NCBI RefSeq assembly: GCF_000685075.1
Contig: NZ_BAYD01000005.1
Span: 167,648 to 231,647 of the forward strand
DNA length: 64,000 bases
DNA from: Paraburkholderia oxyphila NBRC 105797
GTDB taxonomy: Bacteria; Pseudomonadota; Gammaproteobacteria; Burkholderiales; Burkholderiaceae
Reading direction: 5' to 3'
Positions 1-8,744 of this stretch are shown here, piece by piece; within the stretch, counting starts at the first letter, position 1; each line of letters starts with the position of its first letter. The notes below the pieces were generated by a model that was not told where the DNA came from, searched no databases, and saw only the letters and a program-made list of their open reading frames with translations. The position numbers and the translations under genes were made by a program.

Positions 1-132
1 CGCTTCGAGCTGCATGCCGATCACGCCGACGAGGATCAGCACGAACGCGCCCAGCAGCGCCGCCATCAGGTCGCCGAACGCGGCCCAGACCGGCGCGGTG
101 GGCTCTACGCCGCCGTCGATTTCGTCGTTCAT
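1..132 (-). CDS. MotB/OmpA-like membrane protein, N-terminal fragment
   Basis: Only the first 44 codons lie in the window; the gene runs off the left edge. The ATG at 132-130 overlaps the TGA of the upstream DUF802 gene (ATGA). Visible protein: a short acidic head (MNDEIDGG) then one strong hydrophobic helix (about residues 19-39, AALLGAFVLILVGVIG). One N-terminal helix after a short cytoplasmic head is the layout of MotB/ExbD/OmpA-type stator subunits, and in Burkholderia the DUF3348-DUF802 pair is usually followed by an OmpA-family gene. The OmpA domain itself is not visible, so the family call is inference from topology and gene order. Confidence 0.6.
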   Translation of the reverse strand, partial: MNDEIDGGVEPTAPVWAAFGDLMAALLGAFVLILVGVIGMQLEA

Positions 133-3100
133 GCGGCTTCAGCTCCTGCTCGAGCGCTGAAGCGCTGCAGGTTCTCGACGATCTGCTTCTGCGAAAGCAG
201 GCTCAGGTCGATCACTTCCTTGGCCTGGGCGACGTAGTAGGCGAGCTGGTCGTCGCTGCGCGCGAGCGACTTGTCGAGCGCGGTTTCGATGCGCTGCAGC
301 TGCGTCAGGAGCTTGTCGTTCGACTCGCCGAAGTGCTGGACGGCCGTGCCGAACGCATCGCCCAAGCTCGCCATTTCGACGGCGCTGCCCGTGACCTGGG
401 CCGCCGCGCCTTCGAGCGTGTGCGCGCCGGCTTCGACCTGCTGGCCGAAGCGCGCCCCCACGCGCTCCATGAGGCCCGCCGAGGTCTGCACGAGCGCATC
501 GATGGCGGTGCGCTGTTCGGTGCTCGCGTGGTTCACGGCGTCGAGCAGCGTGGTGACGGTGGAGAGCAGGCGACTGCGTTCCTCGAGCATCGCGGTGTCC
601 TGGACCATGCTCTCGGAGAGCTTCTGGCGCAGCTCGGCGACCACTTCCGCGGCCACGCGCGGCGCTTCCGATGCGGCATCGACGAGGCGCGCGATTTCGG
701 CGATGGTGCCGTTGGCGTGGGCTTCCGTTTGCGCGGCGATGTCGTTTGCGGTCTTCGCGAGCGCGTCGCAGGTTGCCTGGTGGCGTTCGGCCGCGTGGGT
801 GCTTGCCGCTTGCCAGGCGCTTGCGTTGGCTTCGGCGGCACGTGCGATTTCGGCGATGGTGCCGCTTGCATGCGCTTCGGTTTGCGTGGCGATGTCGTTT
901 GCGGTTTTCGCGAGCGCATCGCAAATGAACTGCTGACGTTCGGCAGCTTGTGCGCTTGCCGCTTGCCACGCCGTTGCATTGGCTTCTGCCGCGCGCGCGA
1001 TTTCCGCAATCGTGCCGCTTGCATGCGCTGCGGTCTGCGCAGAGATGTCGCTTGCGGTCTTCGTCAGCGCATCGCAAATCGTCTGCTGGCGTTCGGCAGC
1101 CTGCGTGCTTGCCGCTTGCCATGCCGCTGCATGGGCTTCTGCCGCGCGCGCGATTTCGGCGATGGTGCCGCTGGCGTGGGCTTCGGTCTGCGCAGAGATG
1201 TCGCTTGCGGTCTTCGTCAGCGCATCGCAAATCGTCTGCTGACGTTCGGCAGCCTGCTTGCTTGCCACTTGCCATGCCGCTGCATTGGCTTCTGCCGCGC
1301 GCGCGATTTCAGCGATGGTGCCGCTTGCGTGCGCCTCGGTCTGCGCGGAAATATCGTTCGCCGTCTTCGCCAGCGCATCGCAAATGATCTGCTGGCGTTC
1401 CGCAGCCTGGGTGCTCGCCGCTTGCCATGCCGCCGATGAGGCTTCGGCCACACGCGTGATCTCGGCGATCGTGCTGTTCGTGTGCGTGCCGGCGTGCGCG
1501 GCGATATCGCTCGCGGTTTTGGCCAGCGTTTCGCACACGGCCTGCTGACGCTCGGCCGCCTCGGTGCTTGCCGTCTGCCACGCAGCCGTTGCCGCCACGG
1601 CTGCGCGCGAGATCTCGGCGAGCATGCCGTTCGCGTGCGTTTCGGTCTGGGCGGCGATCGTTTCGGCGGTTTGCGCGAGCGTCGCGCAAACCGTCTGCTG
1701 ATGCTCGGCCGCCTGCGCGCTGGTCGTGCGCCATTCGTCACGCAGCGTGTTGCCCATCGCGCCGAGCGTTTCGCCCCACGTCGCGAGACGCGCCTCGTCG
1801 CGCGCGACGAGCTGCGCCTGCAGATTCGCCTGCGCCTCGCTCACGGCGCGCAGCAGCGCCGCCGAATGCTGCTCGAAGGTCGCGGCGGCCGAGGAGAGCG
1901 CCTGCTGGTTGTCGCCCGCGAGCTTTTCGCCGGCGCGCTCCTGGCGCGCGAGCGCTTCCTGCCAAGCCTGCGAAACACCGGAAGCCGAGGCCGCGAGACG
2001 CGCGTCGACGTCCTGAACCAGCGTGGCCGAGCGTGCCTCGAAGGTCGCGGTGAAACGCTCCAGCGCGCCTTGCAGGTCGCGCGCGAGCGCCTCGCCCGAG
2101 CGGCGCTGGTCCGCGAGGGCCTCGTTCCATATCCCGGCCACGCGCGCGGTGTTGGCTTCGAAACCCGAGGCTAGGCCGTCGAGCTGGCGCTCCACGGCCT
2201 GCGTGAGCGTGCCGTGCAAGGCCGCGCTTTCACGCGCGAGGCCCGCCATCGTCGCTTCCACGACCGGCGCGAAGGCCGCGCCGGCGGCGCGCGCGCTTTC
2301 GGCGGCGCTCGCCTTGAGCGATTCGCCCACCGACGACGCGAGGCGCGCATAAGCCGCCTCGGCGTTGCCGAGGAAGGCCTGCTGGCTCGCGAGCTGGCGC
2401 TCGCCGAGCGCGGCGCCCTGGCGCTCGATGGCCGTCATCATCGCCTCGAGGCGCTCGACCAGCTTGGGCATCGCGTCGGCCTGGCGCTGCATCAGCGCGA
2501 AGCTCGTCTCGCGCTGATGCGCATGCGAGAACGGGCGCAGCGTGGTGCCGATCTGCGCGTCGAGGCGCTGGGCGGCCTCGATACGCTCGCGGCGGCACAG
2601 CGCCGAAAGCAGGCCCAGCATCGCCGAGCTGGCCACGCCCGCGATCGAGGTGCCGAACGCGAAGCCGAGCCCGCGGATCGGACCGGCGAGCGCGGCGCGG
2701 ATGCCCTCGAGATCGGTGGCGCCGTCGAGCGCCACGCCGGTGCCGCGCAGCGTCGTCACCATGCCGAGCAGCGTGCCCAGCATGCCGAGCAACACGAGCA
2801 GCCCGACCAGATAGGGCGTGAGCGACGGGCCGGGCAGCGCGACGCGCTCGCCTTCGATGCGCACGCGCACGGCGCTGCGCAGGCTCGGGTGCAAGTGGTC
2901 GAGCCACGCGCCGAGCGAAGCGGCGGGCTTGGGCGTCGCGGCCACGGCGCGCGTGAGCGTGGCGGTGGCCTGGGTGTAGCGATACAGCTCGAATGCGCCG
3001 GCCACATAGCAGGCGCCGATCAGCATGGTCACGGCCAATGCGAGCGGATTCGAGCCGGCATAGCCGGCGGCGATCCAGCACACTGCTGCAAGACCGGCGA

Positions 3101-3134
3101 GGAAAACAACGAGATCGATACGAAGTCTGGACAT
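129..3134 (-). CDS. DUF802 protein: MotA/TolQ-like membrane head with long repeat coiled-coil tail
   Basis: 1001 residues. Hydrophobic segments lie at about 9-26, 31-51, 109-130 and 155-178; the third carries GMLGTLLGMVTTLRGTG, resembling the G-L-L-GT-V-G helix of MotA/TolQ/ExbB proton-channel proteins. The rest (about 185-990) is an Ala/Gln/Glu-rich, probably coiled-coil cytoplasmic tail with seven 51-residue repeats at 468-824. It matches the DUF802 family of Burkholderia, always seen with DUF3348 and an OmpA-like gene. It starts 20 bp after the DUF3348 stop and overlaps the MotB-like gene by 4 bp, so the three are an operon. By analogy with MotAB and ZorAB it may be an ion-driven stator with a long intracellular tail; that role is inference. 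The family assignment is fairly sure, the function unknown. Confidence 0.8.
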   Translation of the reverse strand: MSRLRIDLVVFLAGLAAVCWIAAGYAGSNPLALAVTMLIGACYVAGAFELYRYTQATATLTRAVAATPKPAASLGAWLDHLHPSLRSAVRVRIEGERVALPGPSLTPYLVGLLVLLGMLGTLLGMVTTLRGTGVALDGATDLEGIRAALAGPIRGLGFAFGTSIAGVASSAMLGLLSALCRRERIEAAQRLDAQIGTTLRPFSHAHQRETSFALMQRQADAMPKLVERLEAMMTAIERQGAALGERQLASQQAFLGNAEAAYARLASSVGESLKASAAESARAAGAAFAPVVEATMAGLARESAALHGTLTQAVERQLDGLASGFEANTARVAGIWNEALADQRRSGEALARDLQGALERFTATFEARSATLVQDVDARLAASASGVSQAWQEALARQERAGEKLAGDNQQALSSAAATFEQHSAALLRAVSEAQANLQAQLVARDEARLATWGETLGAMGNTLRDEWRTTSAQAAEHQQTVCATLAQTAETIAAQTETHANGMLAEISRAAVAATAAWQTASTEAAERQQAVCETLAKTASDIAAHAGTHTNSTIAEITRVAEASSAAWQAASTQAAERQQIICDALAKTANDISAQTEAHASGTIAEIARAAEANAAAWQVASKQAAERQQTICDALTKTASDISAQTEAHASGTIAEIARAAEAHAAAWQAASTQAAERQQTICDALTKTASDISAQTAAHASGTIAEIARAAEANATAWQAASAQAAERQQFICDALAKTANDIATQTEAHASGTIAEIARAAEANASAWQAASTHAAERHQATCDALAKTANDIAAQTEAHANGTIAEIARLVDAASEAPRVAAEVVAELRQKLSESMVQDTAMLEERSRLLSTVTTLLDAVNHASTEQRTAIDALVQTSAGLMERVGARFGQQVEAGAHTLEGAAAQVTGSAVEMASLGDAFGTAVQHFGESNDKLLTQLQRIETALDKSLARSDDQLAYYVAQAKEVIDLSLLSQKQIVENLQRFSARAGAEAA
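663..1733 (-). repeat. Seven tandem 153-bp coding repeats in the DUF802 gene
   Basis: Seven in-frame units of exactly 51 codons, each beginning after a conserved Trp and carrying AAERQQ, CDALAKTA, DI-AQTEAHA and GTIAEIARAAEA blocks. The units nearest the middle (3 to 6) are almost identical in protein and DNA, while the first and last have diverged, the usual mark of unequal crossing-over inside the array. The copy number is therefore likely to vary between strains. Confidence 0.92.
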
Positions 3135-3154
3135 AGCGTTTGGGTTAGCAGGCG

Positions 3155-3928
3155 CTAGCGGGCACGAAGCGCTGCGAGCAGCCCTTCGACCGGTTGAAAC
3201 CGAACATCCAGTTCGGCGAGCAAAACGCTCTGGACATCTTTGCGGAACACGTCGAGCCAGGCGCCGGACGTGCTATCTGCAGCAGCCTGTGCTTCGCGGG
3301 CCGCTGCTTCACGGGCCGCTTTGCGCAGACGCTCGAAATGCGCGCCCAGCAGGCCGGGGACCGTGCCGAGCAGACTGCGCTCGCGTGCGGCCAGCGAGCG
3401 CTCCATGGCCGCGTCGAGCGTCGCGAGCTTCGCCATGGCGGGCGACACCGCCGCGAGCCGGCTGCGCAGGCGGCCGCGCACGTCGCCGATATCGGTCTCC
3501 ATCTTCTGCTGCAGCGCGATGTAGCACTGACGAAAGACCGCGTAGTCGGCGTCCGTATCGGGCGCTTCCGGCAGGGGCGCTGGCTGCTGCGACGCGCGCG
3601 CGTGACCGTAGCCGCCGCCTGGGCGGCGCGCTTTCGCGGGCGCGAGCACGCCGTCCAGCGCAATCGCCTTCGATAGCGTGGAGCGCAGGCTCAGGCACCG
3701 CTGTGCCTCGTCGTCGCCGTTCGCGCGCGCGCCGCCCGCCGTGGCGGGCGTTGGCGCCGGAGCGGCAAGCACCGTCGAGAGCGCGATCGCGTCGGTCCAG
3801 CCGAGCCACTGGCTCAGCCGGTCCGCGAGCGGCTGCGGCGAGGCTTGCACCTCGGTCTCGCCGAGACGCGCCAGCAAGCGAACGAGGGCCGGACCGCTCA
3901 GGGACGTGCGTTGCGGGGGATGGACCAT
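3155..3928 (-). CDS. DUF3348 family protein
   Basis: 257 residues, no signal peptide or membrane helix, mostly helical and charged, with a central Arg-rich region and a long helical C-terminal half (ERSLAARERSLLGTVPGLL). Matches the DUF3348 family, found in beta-proteobacteria as the first gene before DUF802 and OmpA-like genes. It is presumably the cytoplasmic partner of the DUF802 tail; nothing in the sequence gives an activity. No clear Shine-Dalgarno lies before ATG 3928. The 5' part (3756-3826) is also present as a decayed copy near 7.7 kb. Confidence 0.78.
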   Translation of the reverse strand: MVHPPQRTSLSGPALVRLLARLGETEVQASPQPLADRLSQWLGWTDAIALSTVLAAPAPTPATAGGARANGDDEAQRCLSLRSTLSKAIALDGVLAPAKARRPGGGYGHARASQQPAPLPEAPDTDADYAVFRQCYIALQQKMETDIGDVRGRLRSRLAAVSPAMAKLATLDAAMERSLAARERSLLGTVPGLLGAHFERLRKAAREAAAREAQAAADSTSGAWLDVFRKDVQSVLLAELDVRFQPVEGLLAALRAR

Positions 3929-4195
3929 ACCACAAGAGGCAAAAAAGCCAGCAGTTTACACGGCGGCGCGGGGTGGCTTGCGGTTTTGCGTCTGGGGCGA
4001 GGGTTTATCAGGGCCGGGCGTGCTGGTGAGTGGGCGGCTGGGCGGGCGATTCAGGGCGACCCGGACAGCTATGGCGCAAGGGTTGCGGGGCTTCTTGCCG
4101 TGCTCGCCGTGTTGGGTAATCGTCAGGCGCAATCAACCGCGCGTTAAACTGTGTCTCCCGCGCGGGCGCCGCCGCCCGCGCAACAGGAGATCCCC

Positions 4196-4807
4196 ATGGC
4201 GTTTTCCAGTCTGAGCGCATTCGCGCTGGCACTTTTGGTGGTGGCCGGCATGCCGGGGCCGAGCGTCGCGGCGTTGGTGGCCCGCGTGCTGACCAGCGGC
4301 TTTCGCGACGTGCTGCCCTTTCTCGCCGCCATGTGGATTGGCGAGGCGGTCTGGCTGACCTGCGCCGTTGCGGGGCTCGCGGCGCTCGCGCATACCTTTG
4401 CGCTCGGGTTTCTCGTGCTCAAGTTTCTGGGCGTCGCGTATCTGATGTTTCTCGCGTGGAAGATGTGGTTTGCGCCCGCCGAGTTGCAGGCGGAGAGTCT
4501 GCCGGGCAAGCGCTCGCCGGTGCGCATGTTTATCGCCGGGATCGCCGTTACATTGGGCAATCCGAAGATCATGATCTTCTATATGGCCTTGCTGCCGACG
4601 ATGGTCGATCTCTCGCGCGTGGGCGTGCTCGCCTGGTCGGAGCTCGTGCTCACGATGTTCGCGGTGCTGATCGCCATCGATCTCGCCTGGGCACTGTTTG
4701 CCACGCGCGCGCGGCGCCTGCTCACGAGCCGCCGCATGGTGCGTGCCGCGAACCGCAGCAGCGCAGTCGCCATGGCCGGGGCGGCCGTGACGATTGCGGC
4801 GAGGTAG
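4196..4807 (+). CDS. LysE/RhtB family amino-acid exporter
   Basis: 203 residues. Start ATG 4196 is chosen over upstream in-frame codons because AGGAGA sits 6 bases before it and the protein then begins with the first membrane helix (FALALLVVAGMPGPS). Five or six hydrophobic helices and the LysE-family landmarks MPGPS (usual GPN) and NPKIMIFYMALLP are present. The family exports amino acids such as lysine, threonine or homoserine; the substrate cannot be read from sequence. It converges on the AraC gene (43-bp gap). Its upstream segment 4060-4143 is duplicated at 7.78 kb. Confidence 0.85.
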   Translation: MAFSSLSAFALALLVVAGMPGPSVAALVARVLTSGFRDVLPFLAAMWIGEAVWLTCAVAGLAALAHTFALGFLVLKFLGVAYLMFLAWKMWFAPAELQAESLPGKRSPVRMFIAGIAVTLGNPKIMIFYMALLPTMVDLSRVGVLAWSELVLTMFAVLIAIDLAWALFATRARRLLTSRRMVRAANRSSAVAMAGAAVTIAAR

Positions 4808-4850
4808 CGAGGTCGGGGCGGTGCATCGTCAGGATCACTGACCATTCGCT

Positions 4851-5864
4851 TTAACGGCGTCGATACGAACCTGGCGTACTTCCGGTCCATAGCTTGAACG
4901 CCCGGTTAAATGCCGTGGCATCCGCAAAACCCAGTTCGACAGCCAATTGGGCGACCGGCACTTTGCTGGTGGCCAATCGCTCGATGGCGAGATCGCGCCG
5001 CAATTCGTCTTTCAACGACTGGAATGACGTCCCTTCCAGCGCAAGACGCCGCTGCAAGGTGCTCGTAGAAACGTGGATGCATTTGGCAACCGCATCCAGG
5101 TCGAGCCAGTCCGGTTCGCTTTGCCTCAGAATGATCTTCACGCGATCACTGCACGCGTGTTCCCCGGGCCGGGGCAGGATGACGTTGCCCGGAGCGTGTC
5201 GCAGAGCGGCCCGCAGTTCTTCCTCGGTACGACGCACGGGTGCCTGAAGGGCCGCGGCGTCGAACCAGACCGCGGTAACGGGCTGATTGAACTGCAGGGG
5301 CGCAGGGAATATTGCGGAATACGACGCGGCATAGGCAGGCTGCGCGAAGCTGAAGTCGATACGCCGGATCGGCAGCCGGCCCCGGTTCAGCCAGGCCAGC
5401 ATCTGCCAGAACACCCTTGCCAGCATCTCGAGCAGAAAGGTCTCGCTGCCAGTCTCCGAATGCCTGGCTTCGAGCGCAAATCCGGCTAGTTCGCCGTCCC
5501 TGACGCAGTGCATGTCGAGATCATGCTGCAGCAGCCGGAACGTATGCGACCCACGCCGTAGTGCCACCTCGAGCGAGGGCGCGCCCAGCATGGAGCGGCT
5601 GATCAACGCAAAGCTGCCGCGTTGCAGCGGGCGGGAAAGAAAGCCAATGCATTCATCACCGAGTTGCTCGATGAGCCGCGCGTATAGCGCCGCATATTGC
5701 GTGGCGGTGATTCTCGCACCGCTTTCCGCCAGCAGCACCGGCGGGATTCCTGCTGCGTTGACCAGCAAGGAAATCGCTTCGTCCGACATGGCGCCACGTG
5801 CGCGCGCGCCCGCCAGCGTTCGATGGGCAAGCAGTATGGGCAGGGTGTGGGGCGTGGTCGGCAT
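4851..5864 (-). CDS. AraC family transcriptional regulator (arabinose-binding-like N-domain)
   Basis: 337 residues from ATG 5864. The N-terminal about 200 residues fit the Arabinose_bd ligand domain of OruR/ArgR-like AraC proteins (LLVNAAGIPP, GFLSRP-RG); the C-terminal two helix-turn-helices span about 240-335 (LDAVAKCIHVSTSTLQRRL, then VAQLAVELGFADATAFNRAF). An open frame continues upstream to 6188 but has no family similarity and overlaps the opposite gene, so the shorter start is preferred. It is divergent from the acyl-CoA synthetase gene (157 bp between starts), making that gene the most likely target; regulators of this type often sense fatty-acid or amino-acid derivatives. Confidence 0.87.
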   Translation of the reverse strand: MPTTPHTLPILLAHRTLAGARARGAMSDEAISLLVNAAGIPPVLLAESGARITATQYAALYARLIEQLGDECIGFLSRPLQRGSFALISRSMLGAPSLEVALRRGSHTFRLLQHDLDMHCVRDGELAGFALEARHSETGSETFLLEMLARVFWQMLAWLNRGRLPIRRIDFSFAQPAYAASYSAIFPAPLQFNQPVTAVWFDAAALQAPVRRTEEELRAALRHAPGNVILPRPGEHACSDRVKIILRQSEPDWLDLDAVAKCIHVSTSTLQRRLALEGTSFQSLKDELRRDLAIERLATSKVPVAQLAVELGFADATAFNRAFKLWTGSTPGSYRRR

Positions 5865-6021
5865 GGCGGATATTAGAGCCGATCCGGCCCGGCCTGTCGA
5901 TCCGGACCGTCGTGATGAAATGCGGTATTGCGCAAAGAATCTGACCTGTTTCGCTCTCGTGGCGCGTGTCTCCTTTGGCCTAACATCGGCTAAAAGACAA
6001 AACCCATGAGTGGAGACGGAC

Positions 6022-7578
6022 GTGTACTTGACCCAATACCTGCATCGCGCGCTGCAGCAGCATCCCGAGAAGGTCGCGGTGTGCTTTGGTTCGCGCCAGC
6101 GCACCTTTCGTGAGTTCGCGGACCGTGTAGCGCGCCTTGCCGGGGCGCTCCAGCGCATTGGCATGGGAGACGGAGACCGGGTGGCCATGCTGGCCCTGAA
6201 CTCGGACCGTTACCTCGAATATCAAATGGCGGTACCCTGGGGCGGCGGCGTGCTCAATCCGTGCAATACCCGCTGGTCGGTGCCTGAACTGGTCTACGCC
6301 CTCGAAGACTCGGGCACCGCCATCCTGCTGGTCGACGACGCTTTTGTTGCCGCCGCGGGACAACTGCTGCGCGATGCGGCATGCCTGCGCCAGGTCGTTT
6401 ACTGTGGAGAAGGCGAGGCGCCTGCCGGCATGCTCGACTACGAAACGCTGGTGCGTGAAACCGCACCCGTGGACGACGCGGCACGGCGCGGCGAAGACCT
6501 GATGGGCATTTTCTACACGGGCGGCACGACGGGGTTTCCCAAGGGGGTCATGTGCAGCCATATCGGTGGCGGAATCGCTGCCTTGTCGCTGCTGTCGATG
6601 GGGCTGGCCGAAACCGGAGACACGTACCTGCACGCCGCGCCGATGTTCCATGTGGCAGATTTCGGCGCAGCGCTGCCTCACTGGATCGTCGGCAACACGC
6701 ATGCGATCATCCCCGGCTTTCAGCCGCAAGCCGTGCTCAAGGCCATTGAAGCGCATCGCGTAACCAACACGCTGCTGGTGCCGACCATGATCCAGATGGT
6801 AGTCGATCACCCGGCAATCCACGGCGGCTATGACCTGCGCAGCCTGAAGACGATTGCTTACGGCGCTTCGCCTATTTCGGAGCCCGTACTGGATCGCGCG
6901 CAGAAGGTCTTGCCCGGCGTCGGGCTCGTGCAGCTCTATGGCATGACCGAGATCGGGCCGCTGACCGTGAACCCGCCTGACTACCGGCCCGGGATGCTGC
7001 CGCTTGCCGCGAAGTTGACCGCGGCGGGACGTACGAGCAACTGCGTGGAACTCAAGATCGTGGACGCGCATGGCCGGGAGGTTCCCCGTGGCACCGTAGG
7101 CGAGATCGTCGTGCGCGGCGATACCCTGATGCAGGGCTACTGGAACAAACCGGAGCAGACGGCTGAAGCGATTCGCAATGGCTGGTACTACACCGGCGAC
7201 GGCGGATATCTTGATGAGGATGGCTATCTTTTCATCGCCGACCGCGTGAAAGACATGATCGTCAGCGGCGGAGAAAACGTCTATTCGGCCGAAGTCGAGA
7301 ATGCAATTTCGAAGCACCGGGCAGTGGCCGCCTGCGCGGTGATCGCGATTCCGCATGCGCAATGGGGAGAAGCGGTGCACGCCGCGGTGGTGCTCGCGCC
7401 GGGTCAGACGCTCTCGGCCGCTGAACTCATCGCACACTGCAAAACGCTGATTGCGGGTTACAAATGCCCGGTCAGCGTGGCCTTCGTCGATGACCTGCCC
7501 ATCTCGGGCGCAGGCAAGGTGCTGAAGACCAGGCTGCGCGAACCCTACTGGAAAGACGTGAAGCACGGCATTGCGTGA
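6022..7578 (+). CDS. Acyl-CoA synthetase (AMP-forming, FadD-like)
   Basis: 518 residues. GTG 6022 is preferred because GGAG at 6012-6015 lies 6 bases upstream; an in-frame GTG at 6010 would add four residues. Class I adenylate-forming motifs are intact: P-loop FYTGGTTGFPKG (about 164-175), QLYGMTEIGP, YTGDGGYLDEDGY, hinge RVKDMIVSGGENVY and the C-terminal catalytic lysine in GAGKVLKTRLRE. The family activates carboxylic acids to acyl-CoA through an acyl-AMP; chain length cannot be predicted. Divergent from, and probably controlled by, the AraC regulator. It lies alone, with no fad genes beside it. Confidence 0.9.
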   Translation: MYLTQYLHRALQQHPEKVAVCFGSRQRTFREFADRVARLAGALQRIGMGDGDRVAMLALNSDRYLEYQMAVPWGGGVLNPCNTRWSVPELVYALEDSGTAILLVDDAFVAAAGQLLRDAACLRQVVYCGEGEAPAGMLDYETLVRETAPVDDAARRGEDLMGIFYTGGTTGFPKGVMCSHIGGGIAALSLLSMGLAETGDTYLHAAPMFHVADFGAALPHWIVGNTHAIIPGFQPQAVLKAIEAHRVTNTLLVPTMIQMVVDHPAIHGGYDLRSLKTIAYGASPISEPVLDRAQKVLPGVGLVQLYGMTEIGPLTVNPPDYRPGMLPLAAKLTAAGRTSNCVELKIVDAHGREVPRGTVGEIVVRGDTLMQGYWNKPEQTAEAIRNGWYYTGDGGYLDEDGYLFIADRVKDMIVSGGENVYSAEVENAISKHRAVAACAVIAIPHAQWGEAVHAAVVLAPGQTLSAAELIAHCKTLIAGYKCPVSVAFVDDLPISGAGKVLKTRLREPYWKDVKHGIA

Positions 7579-7693
7579 GATTTGCCAGTTTGCCGCGCGG
7601 CTGCGCGCGCACTTCAAGCTGCCGGCCTGGGACGCGCTCGAACGTGGCGCACAGATAAAAGCTGTTGTCGCAAGCGCTGCAGGCCACGCTTCA

Positions 7694-7862
7694 GCCGGTG
7701 CGGCAAGCACCGTCGAGAGCGGGATCGCGTCGGTTCAGCCGAGTCACTGGCTCAGACGGTCGGCTCCAGCGTGATCCGGGCCGCTATGGCGCGTGAATTG
7801 CGGGGCTTCTTGCCGTGCTAGCCGTGTTGGGCAATCGTCAGTCGGAGTCAACCGAACACCGC
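7694..7862. repeat. Decayed duplicate of the DUF3348 5' end and lysE upstream region
   Basis: 7694-7762 matches 3756-3826 (inside the DUF3348 gene: GCAAGCACCGTCGAGAG, GACTGGCTCAG-type words, roughly nine in ten bases), and 7780-7850 matches about 4067-4135 (GCGGGGCTTCTTGCCGTGCT, CCGTGTTGGG-AATCGTCAG). The roughly 220 bp between these blocks in the first copy is missing here. Same orientation. No gene is evident in 7579-7918 apart from this remnant. The two copies bracket lysE, araC and the acyl-CoA synthetase gene. Confidence 0.85.
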
Positions 7863-7918
7863 GTGCAGATTGAACAGCACGTCAGGTCAAAGGTGAGACG
7901 TTGGTCTTTAGCGGGATC

Positions 7919-8680
7919 TTATCTGTTGAAATGCGTCATCCGCTCGATCTGCCGCACGACCTCATCGCGCATTTCGTCCGACATGTCCTGATACCCGAGC
8001 AGATCCGAGATCCACAGGCCGTCGGCCGCGAGCCGGCAGATCATGAGCCGTGCCGCCTGTTCTAGCGGCAACGGGTCGGGGCGCGTCCATTTGCGCATGG
8101 GCGCCGAATAACGCTCGCGTATCTCCGGGTCGGTCATCATCGCGGCCACCAGCACGCGCAGCACGTTGGTGCTCGCGGCGGGGTTCGTTTCGTCGATGGT
8201 CGCGTGCAGATACGCGCGCGCATTGGCGCCGTGCGGGTCCTCGCGATCCGCCGCGATCCGCGCTTCGATCTGCGATTCGAAGTGCTCGAGCGTCTGCTCG
8301 AAGAGGGCGTCAAGGAGTCCTTGCTTGTTGGCGAAGTGATACTGGAGCGCCCCCTTGGTCACGCCGGCGCGTTCGGCGACGGCGTCGAGCGTCACCGCCT
8401 GCACGCTGTGGTCGGTGGCGATATCGGAGGCGGCTTGCAGCAGCTGGGCGCGCACTTGCACCGGCGCTTTCTTGCGGCGCGAGCCCGAAGTGGGGGTGCC
8501 GGGAGCCCCAGCAGATTTTGCCTCCGGATGCGGAGCGGGCGTGGCGCTGCGTGCGGCCGGCCGCTGGGCCTCTTCGGGCGCCTGCGCGACGTGGGATGCA
8601 GGCTGCCGCGCCGGATTCGCAGCGCCCCCTGGGGCATGTCCTGCGGCGCCAGCTGAGGCTTTGACGGGGGATTTCTTCAT
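7919..8680 (-). CDS. TetR/AcrR family transcriptional regulator
   Basis: 253 residues. The first about 75 are Ala/Pro-rich, low complexity and probably disordered; a TetR DNA-binding domain follows at about 77-135 (LLQAASDIATDHS, TLDAVAERAGVTKGALQYHFANKQ), then an all-helical ligand domain. Divergent from the squalene-hopene cyclase gene with 64 bp between starts, so it probably represses itself and that gene. The N-terminal extension is longer than in usual TetR proteins (about 190-210 residues); no better internal start with a Shine-Dalgarno is seen. Confidence 0.86.
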   Translation of the reverse strand: MKKSPVKASAGAAGHAPGGAANPARQPASHVAQAPEEAQRPAARSATPAPHPEAKSAGAPGTPTSGSRRKKAPVQVRAQLLQAASDIATDHSVQAVTLDAVAERAGVTKGALQYHFANKQGLLDALFEQTLEHFESQIEARIAADREDPHGANARAYLHATIDETNPAASTNVLRVLVAAMMTDPEIRERYSAPMRKWTRPDPLPLEQAARLMICRLAADGLWISDLLGYQDMSDEMRDEVVRQIERMTHFNR

Positions 8681-8744
8681 GGCTTGATCTTACCACTGCG
8701 GGCGTCAAGGCAAAACATTCCGTCTGGATGGTATTATTCGCGCC

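Noticed and set aside
663..1733. Regular 153-bp direct repeats resembling a repeat array or CRISPR
   Set aside because: The units are in-frame coding repeats without spacers, far longer than CRISPR repeats, and translate to a conserved 51-residue motif.
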